DNA from: an uncultured Eubacteriales bacterium
GTDB lineage: Bacteria; Bacillota; Clostridia; Oscillospirales; Acutalibacteraceae
DNA length: 64,000 bases
Assembly: GCA_934525065.1 (NCBI GenBank)
Contig: CAKSYX010000003.1
Location: 47,830 to 111,829 of the forward strand
Direction: 5' to 3'
This document shows positions 16,339 through 24,762 of this stretch, in pieces (the stretch's first letter is position 1; each line of letters starts with the position of its first letter). The position numbers and the translations under genes are program-made. Under the pieces are notes generated by a model. It searched no databases. It had not been told where the DNA came from and saw nothing but the letters and a program-made list of their open reading frames with translations.

Positions 16339-16420
16339 GCCCAAAAAGCGCAAAGCCGACCGTTTCCGTTGTTCACGGACACGGTGCTTTTGCGCGATAA
16401 TTGTTTTATAGCCGCAACTG

Positions 16421-16449
16421 AAAAAGCCCCGCGCCTTTCGGCACGGGGC
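16421..16449 (-). terminator. Terminator of the two-small-protein unit
   Basis: A GC-rich stem (GCCCCGCGCC / GGCACGGGGC with a short TTTC loop) is followed on the minus strand by five T residues. It lies about 30 bases after the stop of the 39-residue ORF. Confidence 0.8.
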
Positions 16450-16477
16450 ACCTTCGTGCAAAATTCAGTCAGAAAAA

Positions 16478-16597
16478 TCAGTTGATCCAACCGTCCCCGT
16501 CGATTTTTCCGAATCTGTTGAGGATACTCTCAACAAAGCTGAGAAAAGCCTGGAAAATACCTCTGAGGGTTTCATATGCCTTCATTGCAGCATTCAT
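16478..16597 (-). CDS. 39-residue amphipathic small protein (second of a pair)
   Basis: The frame starts with ATG about 9 bases after AAAGGAGA and ends just before a strong terminator. The product reads MNAAMKAYETLRGIFQAFLS followed by FVESILNRFGKIDGDGWIN. Residues 5-30 would form a helix with a clear hydrophobic face (L, I, F, F, L, F, V, I, L) and few charges. It is 23 bases downstream of a second small ORF in the same transcription unit. No family is recognised. Possibilities are a membrane-active peptide, bacteriocin-like peptide, small toxin or membrane-protein regulator; none can be chosen from sequence alone. Confidence 0.65.
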   Translation of the reverse strand: MNAAMKAYETLRGIFQAFLSFVESILNRFGKIDGDGWIN

Positions 16598-16620
16598 CGT
16601 TCCGTTCTCCTTTCAAGCTT

Positions 16621-16779
16621 TTAAGCCTTGTCTTCTTTGTCGCCCCAAATCGTGTCATAGAACTTGGTGTAGCCGTACGGATCATCTTCAGCGCCGACAA
16701 CATAAGCTACCCAACCCATAACGCGGTCAAAGAAACGGACAACATCTTTGCATACGTCAGTAAAAGTATTCCAGTTCAT
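16621..16779 (-). CDS. 52-residue aromatic-rich small protein (first of a pair)
   Basis: The ATG has a GAAAGGAG site 7 bases upstream, and a sigma-A promoter lies about 80 bases further up. The product begins MNWNTFTDVCKDVVRFFDRV and continues MGWVAYVVGAEDDPYGYTKF to a charged C-terminus (WGDKEDKA). The N-terminal 28 residues form an amphipathic or membrane-seeking helix; the rest is acidic and Tyr/Trp-rich. The product starts Met-Asn, as does its partner, and both have aromatic faces, but they are not obvious duplicates. Not recognised. The complete promoter, RBS, ORF, RBS, ORF, terminator arrangement argues that both are expressed. Confidence 0.68.
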   Translation of the reverse strand: MNWNTFTDVCKDVVRFFDRVMGWVAYVVGAEDDPYGYTKFYDTIWGDKEDKA

Positions 16780-16854
16780 GCAAAAACTCCTTTCGGTGAT
16801 TATTGATTTAATTCAAAACCAAGGCGGACTTTCCCCACCTTTAAACTTGATAAT

Positions 16855-16883
16855 ATTTTAAACCAAGTTTGCCAATTTGTCAA
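16855..16883 (-). promoter_or_regulatory. Promoter of the two-small-protein unit
   Basis: On the minus strand TTGACA (16878-16883) and TAAAAT (16855-16860) are separated by 17 bases. The leader to the first ATG is about 70 bases long. The region upstream is AT-rich, as for a strong promoter. Confidence 0.75.
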
Positions 16884-17003
16884 CGCGATTATTAAAAAAT
16901 TATTAAATTTGTGTATTATGCATATTTAGCGGCGGAAAATTTAAACACTTTTACCTTGAAAAAGCCGTCATTTTCAGAATATTTCCGCCTCATCGGCGTA
17001 AGC

Positions 17004-18041
17004 TCAAACCTTGAAAACGGTGAGGCTTTTGAACTTTTCTCCCTTTTTGAAGGTGCACTGCGGAAACTCCGGTCTGTTAGGCGTATCGGGATAATACTGC
17101 GTTTCAAGGCAGAAGCCGAAGTTCTTGTCAAGGCCGATTCCGTTTTTGCCCATTTCACCGTCCATGAAGTTGCCCGTATAAAGCTGAACACCGGGAAGGT
17201 CAGACAAAACCTCGAGCTTTCTTCCGCTCTTTTCGTCCTTTGCCTTTGCAACAAGGCGAAGCGTTCCGATATCGCCGTTGACGCAGAAATTGTGGTCATA
17301 GCCGCGGCACTGAACAAGCTGAGGGTCGTCGTTTTCAATGTCTCTGCCGATTTTTTTGAACTCTCTGAAGTCAAACGCGGTGCCCTCAACGGGTCTTATT
17401 TCGCCCGTGGGAATGCTGTTTTCATCGGTCGGAGTGAAGAAGTCGCAGTTGAGCATAAGCTCATGGTCAAGAATGCTTCCGTTCGCCGTTGTTCCGAGGT
17501 TAAAATAAGCGTGGTTCGTCATGTTTATTACCGTCTCGCGGTCGGGAACGGCTTCGTAATGAATTTCAAGCTCATTGCGATCCGTCAGAACATAAGTAAC
17601 CTTTGCATCAACCTCGCCGGGGAAGCCCTGTTCGCCGTCCGGGCTGCGGTATGAAAATTCAACAGCATCGTCGTCAACGATAATGGCCTTCCAAAGCGCG
17701 CTGCTGTATTCTCCGCCGCCGTGCAGGCAGGTGATGCCTTTTTCGTTTTTGGTGACGTTATACTCTTTTCCGGAAAGAGTGAACTTTCCGCCGCTTATTC
17801 TGTTTGCATACTGGCCGATGATCTCTCCTGTGTAGGTTCCGGAATTGATATGGCCGAGAATGTTTTCAAAGCCGACGATGATGTCGCCCATGACGCCGTC
17901 GCGGTCGGGGCAAACAAAGGAATTGAGGGTCGCGCCGCGTGTGATTATCCCGGCCTGAACACCGTTGTTGTTTTCAATCGTATAGAGGAAAACCTCTCTG
18001 CCGTCCGGCATATTGTCATAATGTGTTTTGATAACGCTCAT
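17004..18041 (-). CDS. galM: Aldose 1-epimerase (mutarotase)
   Basis: The enzyme interconverts alpha and beta anomers of galactose or glucose before phosphorylation. The 345-residue product has the GATLNSFVCPD strand near the start, FRYSPDGEQGFPG-type sequence (here SYRSPDGEQGFPG), and the catalytic His in NHAYFNLG near residue 174. The catalytic Glu lies in CLETQYYPDTPN near residue 310. The start at 18041 (MSVIKTHY) has an AAGGAGA site 6 bases away. It is the last gene of a likely four-gene operon behind an FAD oxidoreductase, a glycerate kinase and a hydrolase, not next to galE. Confidence 0.93.
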   Translation of the reverse strand: MSVIKTHYDNMPDGREVFLYTIENNNGVQAGIITRGATLNSFVCPDRDGVMGDIIVGFENILGHINSGTYTGEIIGQYANRISGGKFTLSGKEYNVTKNEKGITCLHGGGEYSSALWKAIIVDDDAVEFSYRSPDGEQGFPGEVDAKVTYVLTDRNELEIHYEAVPDRETVINMTNHAYFNLGTTANGSILDHELMLNCDFFTPTDENSIPTGEIRPVEGTAFDFREFKKIGRDIENDDPQLVQCRGYDHNFCVNGDIGTLRLVAKAKDEKSGRKLEVLSDLPGVQLYTGNFMDGEMGKNGIGLDKNFGFCLETQYYPDTPNRPEFPQCTFKKGEKFKSLTVFKV

Positions 18042-18074
18042 TGCTGGTCTCCTTTTCATGTAATCTATCTATAT

Positions 18075-19382
18075 TCATTTTTTTACCGGCAGAACCTTGC
18101 TTTTCACATCGTTCTGCCACGCTGAAACCTTTTCTTTTTCAAATTCCTCAGGCGCGGCAGCGAGAGCCTTTGAAAGCTTTGCACCTTTCATGAGTCCGCC
18201 GAGTACCGAAAAAAAGTACGCCGGTTTTTTCATTCCGCGGACAAACTTGCCCAAAAGCACCGAAGGCTTGGTATTTCTTCCTGCACCTGCAAGGTCGCCG
18301 GCCTGAACAACACCGCTTTCAAAAAGGAAGCTCACTCCCTGCGGCGGAAGGTTCAAAAGAGTATTTTTGAGACTTTCGTTCCGCGCTGTTTCTGCACCGT
18401 AAAGGCGGTGAAAATCGCGGTTATATTTCCACAGTGCTTTTGAATCGGCACTGTTTTCTTCAATAACGGTTTTCGCGAGCAGCTGACCGGCTCTGAGCGA
18501 GAGGTCAATGCCCATTCCGTTCATTGGGGTCGTCATGAAGGCACTGTCACCGACTGCGGCGTAGCCGTCCGCAACCATCAGAGCAAGCGGACGCCGAACG
18601 GGAATCACACCGTCTGTTCCGCCATGGAGAACCTTTTCTCCAAACCACGGATGGCTTTCACAAAAGAGCTTGGTATGCTTTTCAAAAAGTGATTCATCCG
18701 GCTTGTCAATTCTTCCGATAAGGATATCAACGCTGTTTTCGTTCGTGCAGCACCATGAAAGACCCTGTTCGCCGTTGTGGCAAAGGTACACTTCAAAGGG
18801 AACCGCCTTTGCTTCTGCGTTTTCTTCGGCTGTTTTTTCAAAATAAGTCCGTCGCACATAGAACACGTCTCCCCTTTCGGGAGCGTTTTCTATTCCTAAG
18901 GAAGCCGGGAGCGACATCCTGACAGGCGAAAACACACCCGCGGCATCAATCACAAGGTCGGCAAAGACCTCGCCGCTTTTTGTTTCAACGCCTGCTACTT
19001 TTCCGCAGGAGACAAGAGCAGAAAGCACCTCTTCACCGAAAGAAAGCCTTACACCGTTTTTTTCCGCGTTTTCAATGAGCATATTTAAAAGCGGCTTGCG
19101 CCACATGACCTTCTGACGGTTCTCTTCGGAATAGTTTACAACAACGCGCGTTTTATAGTCAGGCGAAATGAAGGCACAGTCACCGCGATACCGCCGGCTT
19201 TGGCCGGGAATCTCCTGACCGGTAATTTCGCGCAGAATTTCAAAAGTAAACCTGTCTTCCCAGTCATGGCCGAGGTTCTCCCGCTTTTCCTTTTCAAGAA
19301 CGCTTACGTCGTGCCCGGCCGCAGAAAGCAGCGCGGCAGCCGTAAGTCCGCCGTGACCGGCACCTGCAACAATAATTTTCAT
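18075..19382 (-). CDS. FAD-dependent oxidoreductase of the geranylgeranyl-reductase-like type (paralogue A)
   Basis: The 435-residue flavoprotein opens with the dinucleotide-binding motif VAGAGHGGLTAA. The second FAD motif is DGYAAVGDSAFMTTPMNGMG near residue 280. LVIDAAGVFSPVR near residue 144 is a third conserved block. This is the p-hydroxybenzoate-hydroxylase fold used by geranylgeranyl reductases, halogenases and similar enzymes. Its substrate is unknown. A paralogue with the same landmarks (DWED, VDILIGR, IPVRRPL) lies at 50888-52204. It is 12 bases downstream of the glycerate kinase gene with a GGGGAG site. Fold assignment is firm; reaction is not. Confidence 0.82.
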   Translation of the reverse strand: MKIIVAGAGHGGLTAAALLSAAGHDVSVLEKEKRENLGHDWEDRFTFEILREITGQEIPGQSRRYRGDCAFISPDYKTRVVVNYSEENRQKVMWRKPLLNMLIENAEKNGVRLSFGEEVLSALVSCGKVAGVETKSGEVFADLVIDAAGVFSPVRMSLPASLGIENAPERGDVFYVRRTYFEKTAEENAEAKAVPFEVYLCHNGEQGLSWCCTNENSVDILIGRIDKPDESLFEKHTKLFCESHPWFGEKVLHGGTDGVIPVRRPLALMVADGYAAVGDSAFMTTPMNGMGIDLSLRAGQLLAKTVIEENSADSKALWKYNRDFHRLYGAETARNESLKNTLLNLPPQGVSFLFESGVVQAGDLAGAGRNTKPSVLLGKFVRGMKKPAYFFSVLGGLMKGAKLSKALAAAPEEFEKEKVSAWQNDVKSKVLPVKK

Positions 19383-19394
19383 ACTTTTCTCCCC

Positions 19395-20618
19395 TTACAG
19401 ATCGGTCAGAATGACCGTCAAATCGTTCACGTTTGTACCGGTGGGGCCTGTTATCAGCAACGCTCCGCCGCTTTTGAGCGCGTGGTAGGAATCATTGTTT
19501 TCAAGTGCGGCAACGGGTTCGGAACCGCCGTTTTGAATTTTTTCAAAGGTGCTTCCGTCCGCAAAGCCGCCGGCCGCGTCAGTCGGGCCGTCTGTTCCGT
19601 CCGAGCCTGCCGAGGCAAATGCGATTCCGTTTTTCCCCTTCAGGAGGATCGCGGCGCAAAGAGCCATCTCCTGATTCCTGCCGCCAAGGCCGTTTCCCTT
19701 AAGCGTGACCGTTGTTTCGCCGCCGTAAATATAGGCGTTTTTTCCTTTTTCTCCGAGTGCGTTTTTAATTATGCTTTCGGCCGCGTTCCGAGCTTCGCCG
19801 CAAAGCGAACAGTCTCTTACACGAACGGTATAGCCGAGTTTTTTCGCTTCTTCTTCAGCCGCATCGCAGAGCATTTCAACGTTCCCTGCAAAATAATAGC
19901 CGCCGTCATTGATTTTTAGCTTTGCACCTTCCGAAAGAACCGATAAGAGCGTCTCTTCCTCTTCGGGAAGGTACTTCAGAATGACCCTCCTCACCTCTTG
20001 TGGCGAAAGCGGTTCGGGAACGGTAATTCCGGAGGCAATTACACTTTTGTCGTTTCCGAGAACGTCAGACAGCGCAACGGTAATCACCTTTGCCGGATAT
20101 GCGGCGGCGGCAAGACGTCCTCCCTTGACGAGCGAAAGTCTGCGGCGCACCGCATTCATTTCGTCAATGCTTGCTCCGCGTGAAAGGAGCTTTTGAGTGA
20201 TGCTTCGCTGTTTTTCCGGCGTAACCGAGCTTTTTTCAAAAAGTGCACTGCCGCCGCCGGAAAGCAAAACCAGCAGAACATCGTTTTCTTTGAGCGACTG
20301 CGCAATTTCAAGCCCCTTTTCAGCGGCGCGAATGCTGTTTTCATCGCTGACCGGGTGAGCCGCTTCAATAACCTCAAACCGATTTGAAGAAAAGCCTTTT
20401 GCGTGGTCATATTTTGTCACAAGCAGACCGCAATTGATTTTTGAACCGAGTACTTTTTGTGCGGCCTTTGCCATCGGCACGGCAGCTTTTCCGATGCTCA
20501 TTACGGCGAGCCTGCCGCCGGCGGAAAGCTCAAGCTTTTCAATTATTCTCGCCGTGTTTTCAAACGGATCGGCCTTTTTGATTGCACGGTTTATAATTTC
20601 AAGGACATCTTCCGTCAT
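19395..20618 (-). CDS. Glycerate 2-kinase of the MOFRL/GckA type
   Basis: The 407-residue protein matches the two-domain glycerate kinase family (also annotated TtuD or hydroxypyruvate reductase in older work). An N-terminal nucleotide-binding half has AVMSIGKAAVPMAKAA and the VLLSGGGSALFE block near residue 118. The C-terminal MOFRL half has GGETTVTLKGNGLGGRNQEMAL and ASAGSDGTDGPTDAAGG near residue 338. It phosphorylates D-glycerate to 2-phosphoglycerate. A GGAGGG site precedes the ATG, which overlaps the hydrolase stop by 4 bases. Neighbours do not reveal the glycerate source. Confidence 0.9.
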   Translation of the reverse strand: MTEDVLEIINRAIKKADPFENTARIIEKLELSAGGRLAVMSIGKAAVPMAKAAQKVLGSKINCGLLVTKYDHAKGFSSNRFEVIEAAHPVSDENSIRAAEKGLEIAQSLKENDVLLVLLSGGGSALFEKSSVTPEKQRSITQKLLSRGASIDEMNAVRRRLSLVKGGRLAAAAYPAKVITVALSDVLGNDKSVIASGITVPEPLSPQEVRRVILKYLPEEEETLLSVLSEGAKLKINDGGYYFAGNVEMLCDAAEEEAKKLGYTVRVRDCSLCGEARNAAESIIKNALGEKGKNAYIYGGETTVTLKGNGLGGRNQEMALCAAILLKGKNGIAFASAGSDGTDGPTDAAGGFADGSTFEKIQNGGSEPVAALENNDSYHALKSGGALLITGPTGTNVNDLTVILTDL

Positions 20619-21538
20619 GCGTTCCCTCCGTTCATTTCGTCAAAAATGATGTTGCAGGTTCTTTCGCCCTCATCGAAAAGAAAAATATGTCCCGAACCCT
20701 CAAATGTATGAAAGTGCATATCGGGGAAAATTGAAAGAAGCTGCTTTGACTGGTAATACGGCATTGTTTTGTCTGCCGTGCCCCAGAGTGTGCAGACGGG
20801 AATTTTATGTTCGGCAACCTTTTTATAGTTTGGAACGGTGATGTCCGGTCTCATCAGCGTGTTGCGAAGGCTTGAAAGCGTTGCGCGCAAAAAGCCCTTG
20901 TACCTCGCGCCCTCGGCAAATTTTTCAAGGTAATAGCCGGTCTGTTCCTTGCTGTATATCAGCTCAGAGCAAGAGCCTTTCAAAAGCAGCTTTCCGCCGA
21001 GAGTGCCGAACATCAGCTCGCCCAAAAGCGGCTTTTTTGCCATTTTCATATAAAGCGGTGCTTTATACTCCATTCCGGCCGGAGCAAGAAGGAAAAGCTT
21101 TTTCACCCTTTCCGGCCTTTTGGCGGCAAAAGCGGTTACAATCGCTCCGCCCATTGAGGTTCCGAAAAGGAAGAACTTTCCTTCCGGCAGGAGCGCGTCG
21201 GTCAGCTCTTCAAGCTGAAGGGCAAAGAGAGACGGCGTGTAATCCTCTTTTACCCGCTTTGAAAGTCCCCTGCCGAGCAGATCATACCGTAAAACCCTAT
21301 ACCCCTTTGAAACGAGGAAATCAAAAATCTTGTCATAGATAAAATACGGCGTTGCAAAGCCGTGAACCAGAACGACCGCTTCGCCTTCGCCCTTCATTTC
21401 ATAGTGAGTTTCACCCGAAGGGAGATTTATGTATGAACCGGAGTGCCTTTTCTTTTCCTCCTCTGTCAATTCGATTTTGTCAATGCTTTTGATGAGTTCG
21501 GAAAGCCGCTCATTGCTGACAGAAATATTCTTTTCCAT
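20615..21538 (-). CDS. Alpha/beta-hydrolase fold protein
   Basis: The 307-residue protein shows the oxyanion block VVLVHGFATPYFIYD near residue 76 and the nucleophile elbow FGTSMGGA near residue 146. The acid is in WGTADKTMP and the His in EGSGHIFLF near residue 290, so the catalytic triad is complete. Substrate is unknown; esterase, lipase or C-C hydrolase are all possible. A promoter-like TTGAAA-N18-TACTAT pair lies at 21580-21609, making this the first gene of the hydrolase / glycerate kinase / FAD oxidoreductase / galM operon. The ribosome binding site is weak. Confidence 0.82.
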   Translation of the reverse strand: MEKNISVSNERLSELIKSIDKIELTEEEKKRHSGSYINLPSGETHYEMKGEGEAVVLVHGFATPYFIYDKIFDFLVSKGYRVLRYDLLGRGLSKRVKEDYTPSLFALQLEELTDALLPEGKFFLFGTSMGGAIVTAFAAKRPERVKKLFLLAPAGMEYKAPLYMKMAKKPLLGELMFGTLGGKLLLKGSCSELIYSKEQTGYYLEKFAEGARYKGFLRATLSSLRNTLMRPDITVPNYKKVAEHKIPVCTLWGTADKTMPYYQSKQLLSIFPDMHFHTFEGSGHIFLFDEGERTCNIIFDEMNGGNA

Positions 21539-21627
21539 TTTCCGTTATCCCCTTGCCGTCAGATTTTTCTTTTCAGCTTATAGTAGCACAAAAAAGCAAC
21601 CTTTTTCAAGGGCACACTTCAGACAAC

Positions 21628-22791
21628 TCAGCTAAAGCTTTTGAGGAATTCTTTTGCTCCCTTCGGCAAAGCGAGCGAGCCCTGAACAATTCCGTCCCTT
21701 CCGCCGCCGCGGCCGGAAAAGGCAGAGTTAAGCGCCTTGCAAAGCGGGGAAAGCTCAAAGCCGGTCTTGGAAATTATGACATATCTCTCCCCGGCTTTTC
21801 CGAAGAGGACGGCGGCAAACTTTTCGGCCTTGTCCGAAAGCTTATCGGCAAGCTGCCTTGCCTCGTTCATATCTTCCGTTTTGCTTTGAAGAATAATTTT
21901 TTCTCCGCCTTCAATGCTTTGCACTTTGAGGGCGTAAAGCTCTTTTCTGAGCGCGGCGTTTTCGGCGGAAAGGGCAGAGCGCTCTTCAAAAAGTCTGCTC
22001 ACGGCCGAAAAGGTTTCCGTCTCCCTTGCAACAAGCAGGTTGCTCACAAGGTAGTTTTGCGAGAGCTTTTCCCTTGCGTCAAGCATAGCGCGTTCGCCGC
22101 AAAGAATGAAAAATCTCATTCCGCCGCGGTGGCGTTCGTTTTTGATTATTCTGAAAGAGCCGACCTCGCCGGTTCTTCTGACGTGCGGCGCACAGCAGGC
22201 ACAAATGTCAACGCCGGGAATTTCAACGATCCTGAGTTTTCCGTCAATTTCTTTTTTGCTCCTGTATGAAAGGGTCTTCAGTTGCTCCCCGCAGGGGTAG
22301 CTGACCTTGATTTCAAGGTTTTCCCATATCGCTTTGTTGACAAGGCTTTCTACTTTACAGATGTCATCATTACTCAACTCACCGTTGAAATCAACAGTCA
22401 CACTGTCCTGCGAAAGGTGAAAGCCGACATTATCATAGCCGTAGAGCGAATTAACGATTCCGGAGAAAATATGCTCGCCCGTGTGCTGCTGCATATCGGA
22501 AAAACGCTTCTTTACGTCAATTTTTCCAAAAATTTCAGCCCCAGGGCTCAATTTTTCAACATTCTCCACGTCGTTTTCCACGATATGAACAATTTTTCCG
22601 TCAATAATTTGAACGTTTTCAACATATATGCCGCCGAGAACGCCGCGGTCGCTCGTCTGTCCGCCGCCCTCCGGGAAGAAGGCTGTCCGGTCGGTTTCAA
22701 TGTAGGTGTAACGCTCATCCTTGTAAAGTGATATGACTTTACAGGTGAATTCGGTCACATAGCTGTCAAGGTCATAAAGTTTTTCGGTCAT
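21628..22791 (-). CDS. Alanyl-tRNA editing protein (AlaX-type with DHHA1 domain)
   Basis: The 387-residue protein is a free-standing version of the alanyl-tRNA synthetase editing domain and would hydrolyse Ser-tRNA(Ala) or Gly-tRNA(Ala). Visible landmarks are AFFPEGGGQTSDRG near residue 37, the zinc ligands in QQHTGEH near residue 96 and in CACCAPHVRRTGE near residue 198, and a coiled linker. A C-terminal DHHA1 region ends in GGGRDGIVQGS. The synthetase catalytic domain is absent, as expected. It has a GGGAGG site and stands apart from its neighbours, with a terminator upstream. Confidence 0.9.
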   Translation of the reverse strand: MTEKLYDLDSYVTEFTCKVISLYKDERYTYIETDRTAFFPEGGGQTSDRGVLGGIYVENVQIIDGKIVHIVENDVENVEKLSPGAEIFGKIDVKKRFSDMQQHTGEHIFSGIVNSLYGYDNVGFHLSQDSVTVDFNGELSNDDICKVESLVNKAIWENLEIKVSYPCGEQLKTLSYRSKKEIDGKLRIVEIPGVDICACCAPHVRRTGEVGSFRIIKNERHRGGMRFFILCGERAMLDAREKLSQNYLVSNLLVARETETFSAVSRLFEERSALSAENAALRKELYALKVQSIEGGEKIILQSKTEDMNEARQLADKLSDKAEKFAAVLFGKAGERYVIISKTGFELSPLCKALNSAFSGRGGGRDGIVQGSLALPKGAKEFLKSFS

Positions 22792-22821
22792 GTTGTCCTC
22801 CCATGTACGGCATTTGCAGAA

Positions 22822-22854
22822 AAAACGGCGGCGGAAAAACGCCGCCGCCGTTTT
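22822..22854 (-). terminator. Terminator after the DUF1015 gene
   Basis: AAAACGGCGGCGG pairs with CCGCCGCCGTTTT around a short loop, with T-runs on both strands. It lies 11 bases past the stop of the DUF1015 gene and before the AlaX start, so it separates these two minus-strand genes. Confidence 0.85.
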
Positions 22855-22864
22855 AAATCTGTCC

Positions 22865-24112
22865 TTATGAAAGCTTGTGAGTGAATAATCCGCTCAAAAG
22901 CTTCGGCTCAAACCATGTTGACTTCGGCGGCATGACCCTTCCTGCGTCCGCAATATCCATGAGCTCGTCAAGTGAGGTCGGATACATTGAAAAGGCAATT
23001 CTCATGTCGGTCTTGCAGCGTCTTTCAAGCTCGCCGAGTCCGCGGATTCCGCCGACAAAGTCAATGCGCTTGTCCGTTCTCGGGTCGGTGATTCCGAAAA
23101 TCGGGTCAATGCAGTTGTTTTGAAGAATTGAAACGTCAAGCTTCAAAACCGGGTCGTTTTCGTCAAAGCTTCCTTCCTTTGCTTCAAGCTTATACCAGCC
23201 GCCGTCAAGGTACATTCCGAAGGTGTGGCACTTTTCGGGATGATATGCGCCCTTGCCCTCATAGGCGGCAACGGTGAATTTTTCCGAAAGCTTTTCAATG
23301 AATTCCTCCGGCTCATAGCCTGCAAGATCCTTGATAACACGGTTGTAGTCCATAATTTCAAGCTCATTCTTCGGGAACGCAACGGCGAGGAAGAAGTTGA
23401 ACTCCTCTGTTCCGTCAAAGCTTGGGAACTGTTCGCGTCTCTTGAGTCCGACTTTGACTGCGGAAGCGCAGCGGTGGTGGCCGTCTGCGATATAAAGCGC
23501 ATCGATCCTTGAAAACTCGTCTGCAATCGCTTTGTTGATTTTTGCGTCGTCAATCACCCAAACGGTGTTCCGAACGTCGCCGTCGCTTGAAAAATCATAA
23601 ACCGGGGCGTGCTCCTCCTGCCAGGCGGAGACGGTTTTGCTGATGAAATCGTTTTCGCGGTAGGTGAGGAAAATCGGGCCGGTGTTTGCGTTGCAGTAAT
23701 CAACATGGTTGATTCTGTCCTGCTCCTTGTCGGCTCTCGTGAACTCATGCTTTTTAATCACGCCGTTTATGTAATCGTCAATGCCCGCACAGCCGACAAG
23801 GCCGGTCTGGGCTCTGCCGTTCATTATCTGGCGGTAGATATAAAAGCACTCGGCTTCATCCTGCTTGCAATAACCGTTTTTTGAAAGCGCGTCAAGGTTT
23901 TCGCGCGCCTTGAGATATACCTTTTCGTCATAGATATCTACCGAAGGATCAAGGTCAATTTCCGCCTTGTCAACGTGGAGAAAGGAGATGGGGTTGCCTT
24001 TGACCATTTCGCGCGCTTCCTTGCTGTTCATAACATCATAGGGAAGAGCGGCAATTTTTTCTGCGTATTCCGGAAGCGGGCGAACCGCCTTGAAGGACTT
24101 GAAAACAGCCAT
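22865..24112 (-). CDS. DUF1015 family protein
   Basis: The 415-residue cytosolic protein has the family opening FKAVRPLPEYAEKIAALPYD and the blocks NPISFLHVDKAEID near residue 41 and YIADGHHRCASAVKVG near residue 209. Members are often encoded beside serine-biosynthesis genes (serA, serC) and their activity is unsettled. Here no ser gene is adjacent, and the gene is a single transcription unit between its own promoter (24178-24206) and terminator. Length is normal and no residues stand out as missing. Confidence 0.85.
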   Translation of the reverse strand: MAVFKSFKAVRPLPEYAEKIAALPYDVMNSKEAREMVKGNPISFLHVDKAEIDLDPSVDIYDEKVYLKARENLDALSKNGYCKQDEAECFYIYRQIMNGRAQTGLVGCAGIDDYINGVIKKHEFTRADKEQDRINHVDYCNANTGPIFLTYRENDFISKTVSAWQEEHAPVYDFSSDGDVRNTVWVIDDAKINKAIADEFSRIDALYIADGHHRCASAVKVGLKRREQFPSFDGTEEFNFFLAVAFPKNELEIMDYNRVIKDLAGYEPEEFIEKLSEKFTVAAYEGKGAYHPEKCHTFGMYLDGGWYKLEAKEGSFDENDPVLKLDVSILQNNCIDPIFGITDPRTDKRIDFVGGIRGLGELERRCKTDMRIAFSMYPTSLDELMDIADAGRVMPPKSTWFEPKLLSGLFTHKLS

Positions 24113-24177
24113 TTTTATAACCTCTTTCTTCTAAAACTTTATTCTTTTATCAGCCTTGAGCCGATCATTTCTCCTCT

Positions 24178-24206
24178 ATTTTATAGTTCGTCAAATGTTT
24201 TGTCAA
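24178..24206 (-). promoter_or_regulatory. Promoter of the DUF1015 gene
   Basis: TTGACA (24201-24206), 17 bases, TAAAAT (24178-24183) on the minus strand, about 65 bases before the ATG. On the other strand, TGTATA near 24227 might be the -35 of a forespore promoter for spoVAC, but its -10 is poor. Confidence 0.7.
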
Positions 24207-24305
24207 CCGTTTCTCAGCCGAAAAAATGTATAAACCTTCAAGCTGCGGAAAAAAATAGTTTTAAAGTGACCGCAGGCGGTTTTGTTTTGAAAGTGAGGTA
24301 TTTTC

Positions 24306-24749
24306 ATGGCGGTTTCAAAAGAAGAATATTCAAACATGGCGAAGCGTTCATCTCCGGGTTCTCCGGTTTTGAAGGACTGCCTCAAGGCATTTTGCGTGGG
24401 CGGCCTTATTTGCACATTTGCCCAGGTGCTAAACTGTTTCTTTTCAAAAACAGGCATGAGCGAAGACGAAACCAAGGCTCTCGTTCTTGTTGTCATCATT
24501 GCGCTGACCGCACTCTTCACGGGGCTCGGGCTTTTCGACAAGCTTGCAAAGCACGCCGGCGCAGGCACGGCTGTTCCGATCACGGGCTTTGCAAATTCAA
24601 TTGTTTCCCCGGCGATGGAATTCCACGCCGAAGGGCTCGTCCTCGGAACAGCGGCGAATATGTTCCGGCTTGCCGGTCCGGTAATCGTTTTCGGCTGCGG
24701 CAGTGCGGCGCTTTACGGACTGATCATCTTTATCTTCGGGCTTTATTGA
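24306..24749 (+). CDS. spoVAC: Stage V sporulation protein AC
   Basis: The 147-residue membrane protein has four or so hydrophobic segments and the SpoVAC/AE-type sequence LKAFCVGGLICTFAQVL near residue 28 and GAGTAVPITGFANSIVSPAMEF near residue 85. SpoVA proteins form the inner-membrane channel that takes up dipicolinic acid into the forespore and releases it at germination. A GAGGT site precedes the ATG. It is the first gene of spoVAC-spoVAD-spoVAE; spoVAA, spoVAB and spoVAF are not here, as is common in Clostridia. Confidence 0.95.
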   Translation: MAVSKEEYSNMAKRSSPGSPVLKDCLKAFCVGGLICTFAQVLNCFFSKTGMSEDETKALVLVVIIALTALFTGLGLFDKLAKHAGAGTAVPITGFANSIVSPAMEFHAEGLVLGTAANMFRLAGPVIVFGCGSAALYGLIIFIFGLY

Positions 24750-24762
24750 AAGGGGTGACAGA

